Shown here piece by piece: positions 40,309 to 49,278 of a DNA stretch of 64,000 nucleotides. Source of the DNA: Woeseiaceae bacterium (GTDB taxonomy: Bacteria > Pseudomonadota > Gammaproteobacteria > Steroidobacterales > Woeseiaceae); NCBI GenBank assembly GCA_024640345.1, contig JAHEFD010000007.1, positions 8,779-72,778 on the forward strand. Direction: 5' to 3'. Under the pieces are notes generated by a model. It searched no databases and was not told the DNA's origin. It was given only the letters and a program-made list of their open reading frames with translations. The position numbers were made by a program, and so were the translations under genes. Numbering within the stretch: the stretch's first letter is position 1; every line of letters begins with the position of its first letter.

Positions 40309-41874
40309 CTAGGTTTCGCCGAATGTCGCCAGAACGCCCCCGATCGTCGCAATCGCATCCCACAGGTTTTGCAGGCGAATGTTCTCATTCTCTGCATGCT
40401 GGTTATTATCGTGATTAGCGAGTGGCAAAATGATAATTGGAGCGGACAGGCGACTGCCAAACTCGACCAGTGGCAGGCTGCCACCCATCGATGGCGTAAC
40501 AATGAGGTCCGGCCATATCGTGCGCAATAATTTTGTCAGTCGCAGCGATGTCGGGAGATCCAGCTCCGTTTTTAACGCTGAATAACCCGGGTCACTTATG
40601 TCGAGCTTTGCTACTTTCGGGTGACTGCGAAGAATTTCCGGTGTTGGATTCTCGTGGACGATATAAAAACCCTGTCCTGCAACATGAGCCTCGATCAGCT
40701 TGCGCACCTTTTCCGGCGACTGTCCGGGCACGAGTCGAAGATCCAGCGATACGGTGGCCGTCGATAAAATGATGTTCCGTCCTTTATCGCCCACACCACC
40801 GGCTACCAGTCCGCGCGCGTTTAACGCCGGCAGGGTTATCAGTTCTTCGAGACGCTTGCCATCACCTTCCGGCGTATTGATCGAAAGTTCATCCTGCAGT
40901 TGTTCTGTGATGTCAGGCATGGCTGCGATCGCGTCTCGCTCGAGTTCACTCAGCACCGCAACGTCATCATAGTAACCATCAATCAGGATTCGGCCTGACT
41001 CATCGCGCATGCTCGTCAGCAGATACGCGAGTTGCATGATCGGATTCGGCGCCCAGTTGCCGTAGTGCCCGGAATGCAATGGTCGGACCGGGCCATAAGT
41101 GGTTATATCCACCGTGGCATCACCCCTGACACCGAAGACGATCTGGGCCTGCCGTGACTGGTGCATCGGGCCATCGCAAAAAAGCATGAGATCGGCATCA
41201 AACAGCTCGCGGTTTTCATCGAGTATGCGACCGACGGTGGGAGAGCCCTGCTCCTCTTCCCCATCCAGCAACAGTTTCAGGTTGACCGACAGGACGATGC
41301 CATTTTCCTTCATCGCATCCAGTGCGTGTACCAACGCAATGATCGGCATCTTGTCGTCACCGGCCGATCGTCCGTACAACCGCCACTCCGGGTTGAAAGT
41401 GCCATTAACCTCGCTGATATCGACAACCCGGCCGTCGTCCTGCAATGGACCGTCGAGCAAGGTTGGCGTAAATGGCGGGCTCGCCCAGTTTTCCTCCTGC
41501 ACCGGCTGACCATCGAAATGGGCATACATCATGACGGTTTCGGCTGCGCCGGGGCTAACCAGTTCCGCGTAGATATAGGGCGCGCCACCGGCCGTCAATC
41601 GTTTTGTCGTGAAGCCTCGTGCCACCAGGAGTTCAGTGATGTAGTCGGCATTGCGATCCATATCAGCCACGTTATCGGCGACGTTCGGCATGGAGAGAAG
41701 ATCGACGAAATCTTCGACAATGGCAGTTTCATGCGCACGTCGATAATCATTGATGGCATCCACTACGTTGTTGACGCTGGTCTGCGCCGAGACGTTCACT
41801 GACGAAACGGCCAATCCGAAAATTGCGAACCAGCGATGAACGGTCTTCGATGTTCTTGTCTCACGCACCGGCAT
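40309..41874 (-). CDS. exported M20 family metallopeptidase
   Basis: A 521-residue M20 exopeptidase or dipeptidase with a signal peptide ending in VSAQ. Zinc ligands and catalytic residues are seen in YAHFDGQPV, RSAGDDK and LLLDGEEEQGS, and a dimerisation domain lies in the middle (about 235-370). The order resembles carnosinase-type (CNDP) members. It likely hydrolyses dipeptides in the periplasm; the substrate cannot be read from the sequence. The P5C dehydrogenase-like gene follows after 167 bp. Confidence 0.88.
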   Translation of the reverse strand: MPVRETRTSKTVHRWFAIFGLAVSSVNVSAQTSVNNVVDAINDYRRAHETAIVEDFVDLLSMPNVADNVADMDRNADYITELLVARGFTTKRLTAGGAPYIYAELVSPGAAETVMMYAHFDGQPVQEENWASPPFTPTLLDGPLQDDGRVVDISEVNGTFNPEWRLYGRSAGDDKMPIIALVHALDAMKENGIVLSVNLKLLLDGEEEQGSPTVGRILDENRELFDADLMLFCDGPMHQSRQAQIVFGVRGDATVDITTYGPVRPLHSGHYGNWAPNPIMQLAYLLTSMRDESGRILIDGYYDDVAVLSELERDAIAAMPDITEQLQDELSINTPEGDGKRLEELITLPALNARGLVAGGVGDKGRNIILSTATVSLDLRLVPGQSPEKVRKLIEAHVAGQGFYIVHENPTPEILRSHPKVAKLDISDPGYSALKTELDLPTSLRLTKLLRTIWPDLIVTPSMGGSLPLVEFGSRLSAPIIILPLANHDNNQHAENENIRLQNLWDAIATIGGVLATFGET

Positions 41875-42223
41875 TTCCCCTGCTCAAGAATTCAGTCCCA
41901 GTGTATACGATTCAATCATGACCTTTTGCCCTGGCACTGCAACCATGTAGCCTGGCCGACAGGCTGGAATCAGCTTTTCTACGCAGATTTCCGGATCGTA
42001 TTGCAATCATCGCGATATCGCCCGGTGTGGATCAGTTTCTCCGGACGCGCCTCCCCTGCTCTGCACATCGACAACCAGCTATTTCTGACCGGCCACTGGA
42101 GAATGCCATGCAATTCGCGGGGGTGGAGCACATTATCATCGTCGATACTCACGCGGCACTTCACGGTTTACAATTGGCACGAGCTAAGAAATAACGTCAA
42201 TCGTAATCCAGCGGGGAGCAACC
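41875..42223. other. intergenic region upstream of the beta-lactamase gene
   Basis: No convincing gene in 349 bp. It contains a hairpin AGCCTG-GCCGA-CAGGCT at 41949-41965 and TTGGCAC at 42174-42180, which resembles a sigma-54 -24 box but lacks a -12 partner. The divergent promoters of the M20 and OXA genes must lie here. Confidence 0.5.
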
Positions 42224-43072
42224 ATGCGGATCGTATTTACAGGAATTGCCCTGGTATTTCTTTGTATCGGAAATGCTTTTACGCAAGAGCGTACCGGTGA
42301 CGAGGCAATAGCGATATCTGCAACACCTCGCGACAGCGGCAGCCACGCTGCAGATCCACAGCCAGACATCGTCGCCGAACTCTTCGATGACCAGGGCGTG
42401 GTCGGGACGCTGGTAATTGCGACCAGTAATGGAAAGATTATTCACGTGCACAACCCTGACAGATCGAGAGTACAGTACTCACCTGCATCAACCTTCAAGA
42501 TTCCGAATACATTAATTGCACTCGATGCCGTCGTGGTTGAATCGGCCGATTCCCAATTTAAATGGGACGGTGTGGAAAAAGGGAGAGCTGCGTGGAATCA
42601 GGATCAGACCCTGCAGTCTGCATTCAGAGTCTCCTGTGTCTGGTGTTACCAGGAAATCGCCAGAGCGGTTGGCGAGAACGGTTATGCTAGCGCACTGGCT
42701 GCAATGGACTACGGCAATCAATATCTCGGAAAACAGGTCGATCAATTCTGGCTAAATGGCGATCTGCGAATTTCCGCCGTCGAACAAATCGACTTCCTGC
42801 GAAAACTCTACAACTACTCGCTTCCTTATGAGCGCGACCATATCGACATCGTAAAGTCCATCATGCGTGACGATGAGCAGGCCGGCTATGCGCTGTTTTC
42901 GAAGTCGGGCTGGACTGGCCCTGCCCTTCACGTCGGATGGTACGTTGGATTCGTCGAAAAAGACGACGGGGCCTGGCTATTTGCAATGAATTTTTCGATG
43001 GATAGCGCCGAACAGGCCGGGCTGCGGAAAGCACTGACTATTCGATCGCTGGAAGCCCTGGGAATTTTGTAG
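42224..43072 (+). CDS. class D (OXA-type) beta-lactamase
   Basis: Serine hydrolase of 282 residues with a signal peptide (MRIVFTGIALVFLCIGNAFT) and all class D motifs: S89-T-F-K92 with the lysine that is carbamylated in the family, S137-C-V139, Y163-G-N165, FWLNG at about 175-179 and K227-S-G229. It should open beta-lactam rings in the periplasm. GGGGAG lies six bases before the ATG. The gene has host-like composition and no mobile-element neighbours, so it looks resident rather than recently acquired. It sits 104 bp ahead of dacA on the same strand. Confidence 0.93.
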   Translation: MRIVFTGIALVFLCIGNAFTQERTGDEAIAISATPRDSGSHAADPQPDIVAELFDDQGVVGTLVIATSNGKIIHVHNPDRSRVQYSPASTFKIPNTLIALDAVVVESADSQFKWDGVEKGRAAWNQDQTLQSAFRVSCVWCYQEIARAVGENGYASALAAMDYGNQYLGKQVDQFWLNGDLRISAVEQIDFLRKLYNYSLPYERDHIDIVKSIMRDDEQAGYALFSKSGWTGPALHVGWYVGFVEKDDGAWLFAMNFSMDSAEQAGLRKALTIRSLEALGIL

Positions 43073-43176
43073 CTTCGGCGGCCTGATGGCTGCCACGAAC
43101 GCAATTTGCAGACGACCTCACTTTTTGCTCCATTGACGCTACAATACGCGCCTCCTGATCCCTAGCGCGTGAGCCA

Positions 43177-44328
43177 ATGTCTTTAACAGCCCGTATATCA
43201 CTGATTTACCTATCTTTTTTCCTGCTGCTCGCGTCAGCCACGGCCGCGGGCCAGGGCATGCCGATGCCGCAGCCACCGGTCATCGGCGCCAAGAGCTATC
43301 TTTTGATCGACGGCAACACTGGTGCGGAACTCGCGTCGCTGCAACCGGACGAACGACTGGCTCCGGCGAGCCTGACAAAGATGATGACGGCATACGCCGT
43401 TTTTCGGGCACTTAAAGAGGGACAGATCGCGCTGGACGACCAGGTAACGGTCAGTGAGAAAGCCTGGCGAACCCAGGGCTCCAGGATGTTCATCGAGGTC
43501 GGCACCAAAGTCAGCGTTGAAGAGCTGCTGCTCGGGATGATCGTGCAGTCAGGCAACGACGCAAGCGTCGCATTGGCCGAACACACGGCCGGAACGGAAT
43601 CTGTGTTTGCCCAGGTGATGAACCAATACGCAGCGCAACTCGGCATGGCCGCCAGCAATTTCAAGAACGCGACGGGTCTGCCCGAGGACGATCACTATTC
43701 GTCGGCACGTGATATTGCGACGCTGGCACGTGCCATTATCAATGAGTTTCCCGAGTACTACGGCTGGTACTCCGTCAAGTCTTACAAATATAACGACATC
43801 GACCAACCGAATCGAAACACGCTGTTGTTTCGCGACGAAAGCGTGGATGGAATCAAGACCGGTCACACAGACGACGCCGGTTACTGCCTGGTTTCAGCCG
43901 CGAAACGAGATGGCATGCGCATTATTTCCGTCGTGCTCGGCACAGCCAGCGAAAAATCTCGAACCGACGGCAGCCAGGCGCTGCTCAACTTCGGTTTCCG
44001 GTTTTTCGAAACCCGGCTGCTTTACCGTGCAGGTGAAGCTGTAGCGCAGGCAAGAGTATGGAAGGCGCAGAACGAACTGACACCGATCGGGCTTCCCGAA
44101 GATTTGTACGTAACCATTCCAAGGGGATCATTTGACGACGTCGAGTCGGTTCTTAATATACCTGCCACCTTGCTCGGACCGGTTGCGCAGGGACAGCCGC
44201 TCGCCGAATTGCAGGTCAGCCTGAACGGCGACCAGCTGATCAACGCGCCCCTGCGTGCACTCGAGGACAATCCGGACGGCTCGTTCTGGCAACGCACGCG
44301 CGACGGAGTAAAACTCTGGTTCGAATAA
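43177..44328 (+). CDS. dacA: D-alanyl-D-alanine carboxypeptidase (PBP5/6 type)
   Basis: Removes the terminal D-Ala of pentapeptides, limiting crosslinking. The 383-residue product has a signal peptide, the active-site S65-L-T-K68, S125-G-N127 and K227-T-G229, the C-terminal beta domain and an amphipathic membrane-anchoring end (FWQRTRDGVKLWFE). A -10-like TACAAT is found 38 bp upstream, and the adjoining gene ybeD begins at the base after the stop. Confidence 0.97.
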   Translation: MSLTARISLIYLSFFLLLASATAAGQGMPMPQPPVIGAKSYLLIDGNTGAELASLQPDERLAPASLTKMMTAYAVFRALKEGQIALDDQVTVSEKAWRTQGSRMFIEVGTKVSVEELLLGMIVQSGNDASVALAEHTAGTESVFAQVMNQYAAQLGMAASNFKNATGLPEDDHYSSARDIATLARAIINEFPEYYGWYSVKSYKYNDIDQPNRNTLLFRDESVDGIKTGHTDDAGYCLVSAAKRDGMRIISVVLGTASEKSRTDGSQALLNFGFRFFETRLLYRAGEAVAQARVWKAQNELTPIGLPEDLYVTIPRGSFDDVESVLNIPATLLGPVAQGQPLAELQVSLNGDQLINAPLRALEDNPDGSFWQRTRDGVKLWFE

Positions 44329-44601
44329 ATGAGCGACGAAAAAAAAGAATCGCTACTTGAATTTCCTTGCGAGTTTCCGATCAAAATGATGGGACGCGTT
44401 AGCGAAGATTTCCGGAATACCGCGGTCGTGCTCGTGGAAAAACATGCGGGAAAAATTGCCGAGCAATCAATCGCCGTCGCACCCAGTCGCAACGGCAACT
44501 TCCTGTCCGTTACGGTAACCATCGTTGCCGAAAGCCAGGAGCAGCTCGATAACATCTACCAGGATCTGACGGACCACGAAGATATTCTGGTCGCATTATG
44601 A
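44329..44601 (+). CDS. ybeD: YbeD family regulator-like protein (DUF493)
   Basis: A 90-residue protein with an ACT-like ferredoxin fold; LEFPCEFPIKMMG and SVTVTIVAESQEQLDNIYQ are family signatures. YbeD always sits between dacA and lipB in gammaproteobacteria, as here (0 bp after dacA and 13 bp before lipB), but its molecular role is unsettled; a lipoate-related or regulatory role has been guessed from position. Confidence 0.92.
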   Translation: MSDEKKESLLEFPCEFPIKMMGRVSEDFRNTAVVLVEKHAGKIAEQSIAVAPSRNGNFLSVTVTIVAESQEQLDNIYQDLTDHEDILVAL

Positions 44602-44614
44602 CCCCTGCCCTCCA

Positions 44615-45244
44615 ATGATCATTCGTTCGCTCGGGATGCAGGACTATGAACCGCTGTGGAGAAACATGCAGCGATTCACAGACGAAAGAAACGCCAGCAC
44701 ACCTGATGAGATCTGGTACACGGAGCACCCGCCTGTTTTCACCCTTGGAATGAACGCGAGCCGCGATCATCTTATCGCGCCCGGAGACATTCCCGTAGTG
44801 CAGGTGGACCGTGGTGGCCAGGTGACCTATCACGGACCGGGCCAGCTGATGATCTATCCGCTCATCGACCTGAAACGCGCGAAACTCGGTGTCCGGGACC
44901 TCGTCACTGCGCTCGAAAAATGTGTCGTGAATCTCGTTGCCGAATTTGGCATTGCGGCCGTTGCAAGGAAAGATGCGCCGGGCGTTTACGTAGACGGCAG
45001 GAAGATTGCCAGCGTTGGGCTGCGCGTCAGGCGTGGAGCCAGTTATCACGGCATGGCACTCAATATCGACGTTGACCTGCAACCCTTTTCCCTGATTAAT
45101 CCTTGTGGATTCACTGACCTGGAGGTCACAGACCTGAAGTCACTCGGCATCACCGCCAGCCGTGATGTCATTCAGTCCGGCATACAGAATCACTTGCTCG
45201 GGTGTTTGAATGTCGATGCCGGCGAGATCGTCAGCCCCGATTGA
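44615..45244 (+). CDS. lipB: octanoyltransferase LipB
   Basis: Moves octanoyl from acyl carrier protein to lipoyl domains, the first step of lipoate synthesis. The 209-residue enzyme has the GGQVTYHGPGQ motif with H73, K130 (GRKIASVG) and catalytic C164 (NPCGFTDLEVTDL). The sulfur-insertion gene lipA, usually next, is absent; instead murU is convergent and overlaps by 14 bp. Confidence 0.96.
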   Translation: MIIRSLGMQDYEPLWRNMQRFTDERNASTPDEIWYTEHPPVFTLGMNASRDHLIAPGDIPVVQVDRGGQVTYHGPGQLMIYPLIDLKRAKLGVRDLVTALEKCVVNLVAEFGIAAVARKDAPGVYVDGRKIASVGLRVRRGASYHGMALNIDVDLQPFSLINPCGFTDLEVTDLKSLGITASRDVIQSGIQNHLLGCLNVDAGEIVSPD

Positions 45245-45884
45245 TCTGCGCGAGTCTTTCAGGGCTTCCAACGTCCTCCCACAAACCGTCGTAGAGAAAT
45301 CCGGCTAACTGCTCCCGCCGGGCCGCCTCAAAAAGCATCGGGGCGACAGAGAAGCGACCGCCCTTATTGCCATCAAAGAAAGACGGTCGATAGCGCGCAA
45401 TACCGCTAAAAGTCAGGCAGGGGTTTTCGACAAATCGCAGCCGTCCATTGTGGAAATCGAAATCACCCTTCGATTTATGTGCCGGTGTCGGCACAAGTCC
45501 GAGCTCACCGAACACATCTTCTTCGAGCTCGTTCGTTGGCAAGGTCATGTCCGTGTAGATGTCGCCGTTTACCACCCAGAAAGGATCCGTGCCAAGCATC
45601 GGCAGCGCACGAACAATCCCGCCTCCTGTTTCGAGCACGTTGTCATATTCCGGACTGTAAACGACCTGCAAACCGAACTGCTCACCGGACCCGACATGCT
45701 CCACGATCTGCTCGCCGAGCCAGCCAAGGTTGATAACAACCGTGTGAACATTTGCAGACGCGAGCATTTTCAAATGACGATCAACAAGGCATTCACCGCG
45801 AACTTTAACCATCGCCTTGGGTGTCGAATCGGTAATCGGGCGTAAGCGCTCTCCGCGACCCGCTGCCAGAATCATTCCAAACAT
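45231..45884 (-). CDS. murU: N-acetylmuramate 1-phosphate uridylyltransferase
   Basis: Forms UDP-MurNAc from MurNAc 1-phosphate, the second step of the Pseudomonas-type peptidoglycan recycling bypass that avoids de novo MurA. The 217-residue nucleotidyltransferase has the nucleotide loop ILAAGRGERLRPITDSTPK, the metal-binding WVVNGDIYTD and NPCLTFSGI. The start overlaps the amgK stop by 1 bp, the usual pair. It is convergent with lipB. Confidence 0.93.
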   Translation of the reverse strand: MFGMILAAGRGERLRPITDSTPKAMVKVRGECLVDRHLKMLASANVHTVVINLGWLGEQIVEHVGSGEQFGLQVVYSPEYDNVLETGGGIVRALPMLGTDPFWVVNGDIYTDMTLPTNELEEDVFGELGLVPTPAHKSKGDFDFHNGRLRFVENPCLTFSGIARYRPSFFDGNKGGRFSVAPMLFEAARREQLAGFLYDGLWEDVGSPERLAQINRG

Positions 45885-46897
45885 CAGCTTCGCTCGCGTA
45901 ACGCCGGTAAAACGCGCTGCTTGATAAAATCTCCGAGGAAATGCAGGGCTTCATATCGTGGTGCGATATCTACGATATAACCAAGCGTTCTCGGCACGTC
46001 TTTCAAGTACCCGGACTTGCCGTCACGATGCAGCAGCCGGGCAAAAATACCGGCGGCTTTCAGGTGTCGTTGAACACCCGTCAGGCTGAACTCCCGCAAA
46101 AACTGGTCTCGCTCACGAAGGGCTGCGATAGCTGAGTATTCGTGAAAATAGAGCGCCCATTGGAGCACCTGTGCTACAGGCCACTTGATGTAGCAATCCT
46201 TGAGTAAAGACACAAGATCGTATGTTATCGGTCCCTCGACAGCATCCTGGAAATCAAGGATGCCGGGATTATTAAAATCGGTCACCATCAGGTTGCGGGA
46301 ATGATAATCCCTGTGCACAAATACCTGCGGTTGATTCAGGGCGTTGTCGACCAATGCATCGCAACATTCCCGCCATTTCTTCTCTTCGTCGTCAGAAAAA
46401 CTGATCTGAAGATGACGCTCGCAAAGCCAGTCATGAAATAGAGAAACTTCAAACCGCAACAGCGCATCGTCGTAGCGCGGCAACTCACCCTGGACTTCTC
46501 TGCCTTTTGTCTGCATGACCAGTAATGCGTCGATCGCGTCCATATAAAGTGGCGCTGCACGCTCGGGTTTCCGTTCGATGGCGGACAGGTACTGTAACGA
46601 ACCGAGATCAGACAGCAGGAGGAAGCCACGCTCCAGGTCCGCCTTTAGTACCCGCGGGCTGTTCAGTCCCATCATTTCGAGATACTCGGAAATCTGCACG
46701 AATGGACGGCAGTCTTCCTGCGGGGGTGGGGCATCCATGACGATGCAGCTGACCTCCCCGCGCACGCGAAAATAGCGCCTGAAGCTGGCGTCGCTCGAGG
46801 CGGGCTCCGGCGTCACGCCCTCGAAACCCGGAAATTGCCTGACCCAGGCCGACAGCTCCTCGAGCCGATCATCACCGAGATTGTCCTGACCAGCGAT
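45884..46897 (-). CDS. amgK: MurNAc/GlcNAc anomeric kinase, probable ATC start
   Basis: Phosphorylates MurNAc and GlcNAc at C1, supplying MurU. Signatures: SSDASFRRYFRV, VMDAPPPQEDCRPF, HRDYHSRNLM and ILDFQDAVEG. No ATG, GTG or TTG opens the full frame. The first conventional in-frame start is GTG 46816, but that would start right at the conserved SSDASF segment with GAGGG only one base away. The frame stays open for another 27 codons encoding RLEELSAWVRQFPGFEG, matching the N-terminus of known AmgK proteins, up to ATC 46897, which has AAGGAG exactly 7 bases upstream. I therefore annotate 337 residues from ATC. Divergent from lptD. Confidence 0.88.
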   Translation of the reverse strand: MAGQDNLGDDRLEELSAWVRQFPGFEGVTPEPASSDASFRRYFRVRGEVSCIVMDAPPPQEDCRPFVQISEYLEMMGLNSPRVLKADLERGFLLLSDLGSLQYLSAIERKPERAAPLYMDAIDALLVMQTKGREVQGELPRYDDALLRFEVSLFHDWLCERHLQISFSDDEEKKWRECCDALVDNALNQPQVFVHRDYHSRNLMVTDFNNPGILDFQDAVEGPITYDLVSLLKDCYIKWPVAQVLQWALYFHEYSAIAALRERDQFLREFSLTGVQRHLKAAGIFARLLHRDGKSGYLKDVPRTLGYIVDIAPRYEALHFLGDFIKQRVLPALRERS

Positions 46898-47025
46898 GTC
46901 AGCTCTCCTTGTCCCGTTGAAGGGCGCCCTGAACTATGCGAAGGTAGCAAATTGCAATAACTGATAACATCACTTCTTCCTAACTTCCTGTCCCGATTAA
47001 CTTTTAGCAAAGTTTACGCTGCGAC

Positions 47026-49233
47026 TTGTCAAAATTAACCTCTTTAATTACCGGCTTCTCACTCCTGCTGGCGTTTTCGCCCGCGGTTGCCCAGCAGCGC
47101 CTGCAATGCCAGGCGCCCCCGGCCCCGGAAATTGCCGACGAATCCCTGCTCGCCGCATTCGGCTCGGGTGATCCGGACACAATTGAATTCCAGGCTGGCG
47201 AAGTGGAGGCCTCGTTTGGCGATGATCCCACCGTTTCAATGACGGGTGGCGTCCTCCTGCGCAGCGGAGATCGCCTTGCCGGTGCCGAGAGCGCAATTTA
47301 TGACCCGGTGGCACGCGCCCTGCACCTGGACGGCGGCGTTCGCTATGAGGGTCCAAACTCGGCAGTTTCCAGCACCTCGGCCGAATTCGGCTACGACACG
47401 GGCCGTATTCGTTTTGAAGGTGCACAATTCCAGGTCGGCGACCGCAATGCACGCGGCTCTGCCGGCGTACTGGAAATCAACCAGGACGGGCAATTACAAC
47501 TGGCTGACGTCGGCTACACGACCTGTCCACCGGAATCAGAAGACTGGATCATCCAGGCGCGGGATATCAATCTCGATACCAAAACAGGTGTCGGCACGGC
47601 GAGGGGAATGCGCCTTCGATTCAAAGGTGTACCGATCCTGTATTCGCCGTATCTCTCTTTCCCGATAACGGACGCCCGGAAATCCGGCGTGCTGGCCCCT
47701 GAGGTTGGCAGTGCCGGACGCAGCGGTAACGAAGTCAGCCTGCCCTACTACTGGAACATTGCGGAAAACTACGACGCCACGCTAACGCCGCGGCTGCTCA
47801 CCGCCCGTGGACTGCAGATGGGTACCGAGTTTCGTTACCTCACAGAGGGCAGCTCCGGCATTGCCCAGGTTGAATACCTGCCGAATGATTCCGAATACAA
47901 CGACAACCGCCACCTGATCGCTTTCGAGCATCAGATGCTGTTTGCCAATGGCTGGCGCAACAATATTGATTTCAGTGAGGTCTCCGACAACCAGTATTAC
48001 GAGGATCTTGGCGGCAGCCTCAGTATCTCGAGCATCACGCATCTCAATCGCCGAATGTCCTTCGACTATTACGGCGACCATTGGTCCATGCTGGCAATGG
48101 TCCAGGACTACCAGACCATAGACCAGGCGATCGCCCCGTCAGACGAGCCCTACCGACGACTGCCGCAAATCCGAGTCGACGGCTTCTGGCCTGACGCGTT
48201 CCTGGGATTGAATGCCCGCTTCAATAGTGAGCTGGTACGCTTCGATCGCGACGTCGGCGTTACTGGCTGGCGGCTAAATGCCGTGCCGCAAATAGAAATA
48301 CCAATTGAACGACCGGGCTGGTTCCTGAAACCCGGCGTAGCCCTTGATCATACCCGTTACGATCTCGACAACACCTTGCCCGGCATTGATCGGGAACCGA
48401 GCCGGACCTTGCCGATTGCCAGCATGGACCTCGGCGTCCAGTTCGAACGACTGATGAACTCGACGGATGGTCGTGTCCAGACCATAGAGCCTCGAATTCT
48501 CTATGTGCACGTTCCCTATCGCGACCAAACGGATTTGCCTGTCTTTGACACAATCCTGCCCGACCTGAACCTGGTGCAGCTCTATCGGAAGAACCGTTTT
48601 CTCGGCGTCGACCGCATTACCGACACAGATCAGCTCAGCATCGGCGTCACTTCGCGGATCATCGAGACCAGTACCGGCCGCGAGTTAATGTCGGCAACTA
48701 TTGGCCAGGCGCGATATCTGAGCGCACAGGGCGTCACCATTCCTGGTCAGACGTTGAACCTCGCCGAGACCTCCGATTACATTGCCGAGCTGCGTTTTCC
48801 GCTCTTTGACAATGTGAATTTTGACGTCGGCCACCAGTGGAGCGGCAGCGGCACGACGCAGTCGGAAGCCCGTCTTCAGTATCGGCCCGAAACCAACCGT
48901 ATCCTGAACCTCGCCTATCGCTTCCGTCGCGATTCTCTTGAGCAGGGAGACCTTTCCTGGTCATGGCCGCTGGCCCAGAGCTGGAATTTTGTTGGCCGCT
49001 ACAATTACTCGTTCCGCGATGACAAGGCGCTGGAGCAGTTCTACGGCCTGGAGTTCGAGAGCTGCTGCTGGGGGCTCAGACTGGTCTCGAGACGCTATAT
49101 ATCCACCCGCGACGGAACCCTCGACTCATCTGTCGGTCTCCAGTTAGTACTAAAAGGCATGACAAGCGTCGGTACAGCAGCTGGCAAGCTCCTTGAACGG
49201 GGAATTCTTGGTTATTCGCGTGACCTGAACTAA
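47026..49233 (+). CDS. lptD: LPS-assembly protein LptD
   Basis: Outer-membrane beta-barrel that inserts lipopolysaccharide with LptE. The 735-residue product starts at TTG 47026 with a signal peptide ending AVAQ, an OstA jellyroll domain (about 50-200) and the barrel. Cysteines C28, C167 and the C680-C681 pair occupy the positions of the four disulfide-forming cysteines of E. coli LptD. The ribosome site is weak. First gene of the lptD-surA-pdxA-rsmA-apaG-apaH series. Confidence 0.96.
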   Translation: MSKLTSLITGFSLLLAFSPAVAQQRLQCQAPPAPEIADESLLAAFGSGDPDTIEFQAGEVEASFGDDPTVSMTGGVLLRSGDRLAGAESAIYDPVARALHLDGGVRYEGPNSAVSSTSAEFGYDTGRIRFEGAQFQVGDRNARGSAGVLEINQDGQLQLADVGYTTCPPESEDWIIQARDINLDTKTGVGTARGMRLRFKGVPILYSPYLSFPITDARKSGVLAPEVGSAGRSGNEVSLPYYWNIAENYDATLTPRLLTARGLQMGTEFRYLTEGSSGIAQVEYLPNDSEYNDNRHLIAFEHQMLFANGWRNNIDFSEVSDNQYYEDLGGSLSISSITHLNRRMSFDYYGDHWSMLAMVQDYQTIDQAIAPSDEPYRRLPQIRVDGFWPDAFLGLNARFNSELVRFDRDVGVTGWRLNAVPQIEIPIERPGWFLKPGVALDHTRYDLDNTLPGIDREPSRTLPIASMDLGVQFERLMNSTDGRVQTIEPRILYVHVPYRDQTDLPVFDTILPDLNLVQLYRKNRFLGVDRITDTDQLSIGVTSRIIETSTGRELMSATIGQARYLSAQGVTIPGQTLNLAETSDYIAELRFPLFDNVNFDVGHQWSGSGTTQSEARLQYRPETNRILNLAYRFRRDSLEQGDLSWSWPLAQSWNFVGRYNYSFRDDKALEQFYGLEFESCCWGLRLVSRRYISTRDGTLDSSVGLQLVLKGMTSVGTAAGKLLERGILGYSRDLN

Positions 49234-49278
49234 GATCACCCCCTCCGACGCTGCGGGTGTCCCGAAGAATCTATATTT

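Noticed and set aside
42174-42190. TTGGCACG upstream of the OXA gene, like a sigma-54 -24 box
   Set aside because: The base pair at the -12 position is GA rather than GC at the required spacing, so the promoter is incomplete.
41836-42300. 154-codon plus-strand frame ahead of the OXA gene
   Set aside because: Rich in Cys, His, Trp and Arg as shadow frames are, and overlaps the start of the beta-lactamase.
43133-43145. TTGACG followed by TACAAT before dacA as a promoter
   Set aside because: The two hexamers are almost adjacent, so they cannot form a -35/-10 pair; only the TACAAT may be a -10.
46813-47010. 65-codon minus-strand frame overlapping the amgK 5' end
   Set aside because: It lies out of frame with amgK, and the conserved AmgK N-terminus is in the other frame; kept only as a possible coupling frame.
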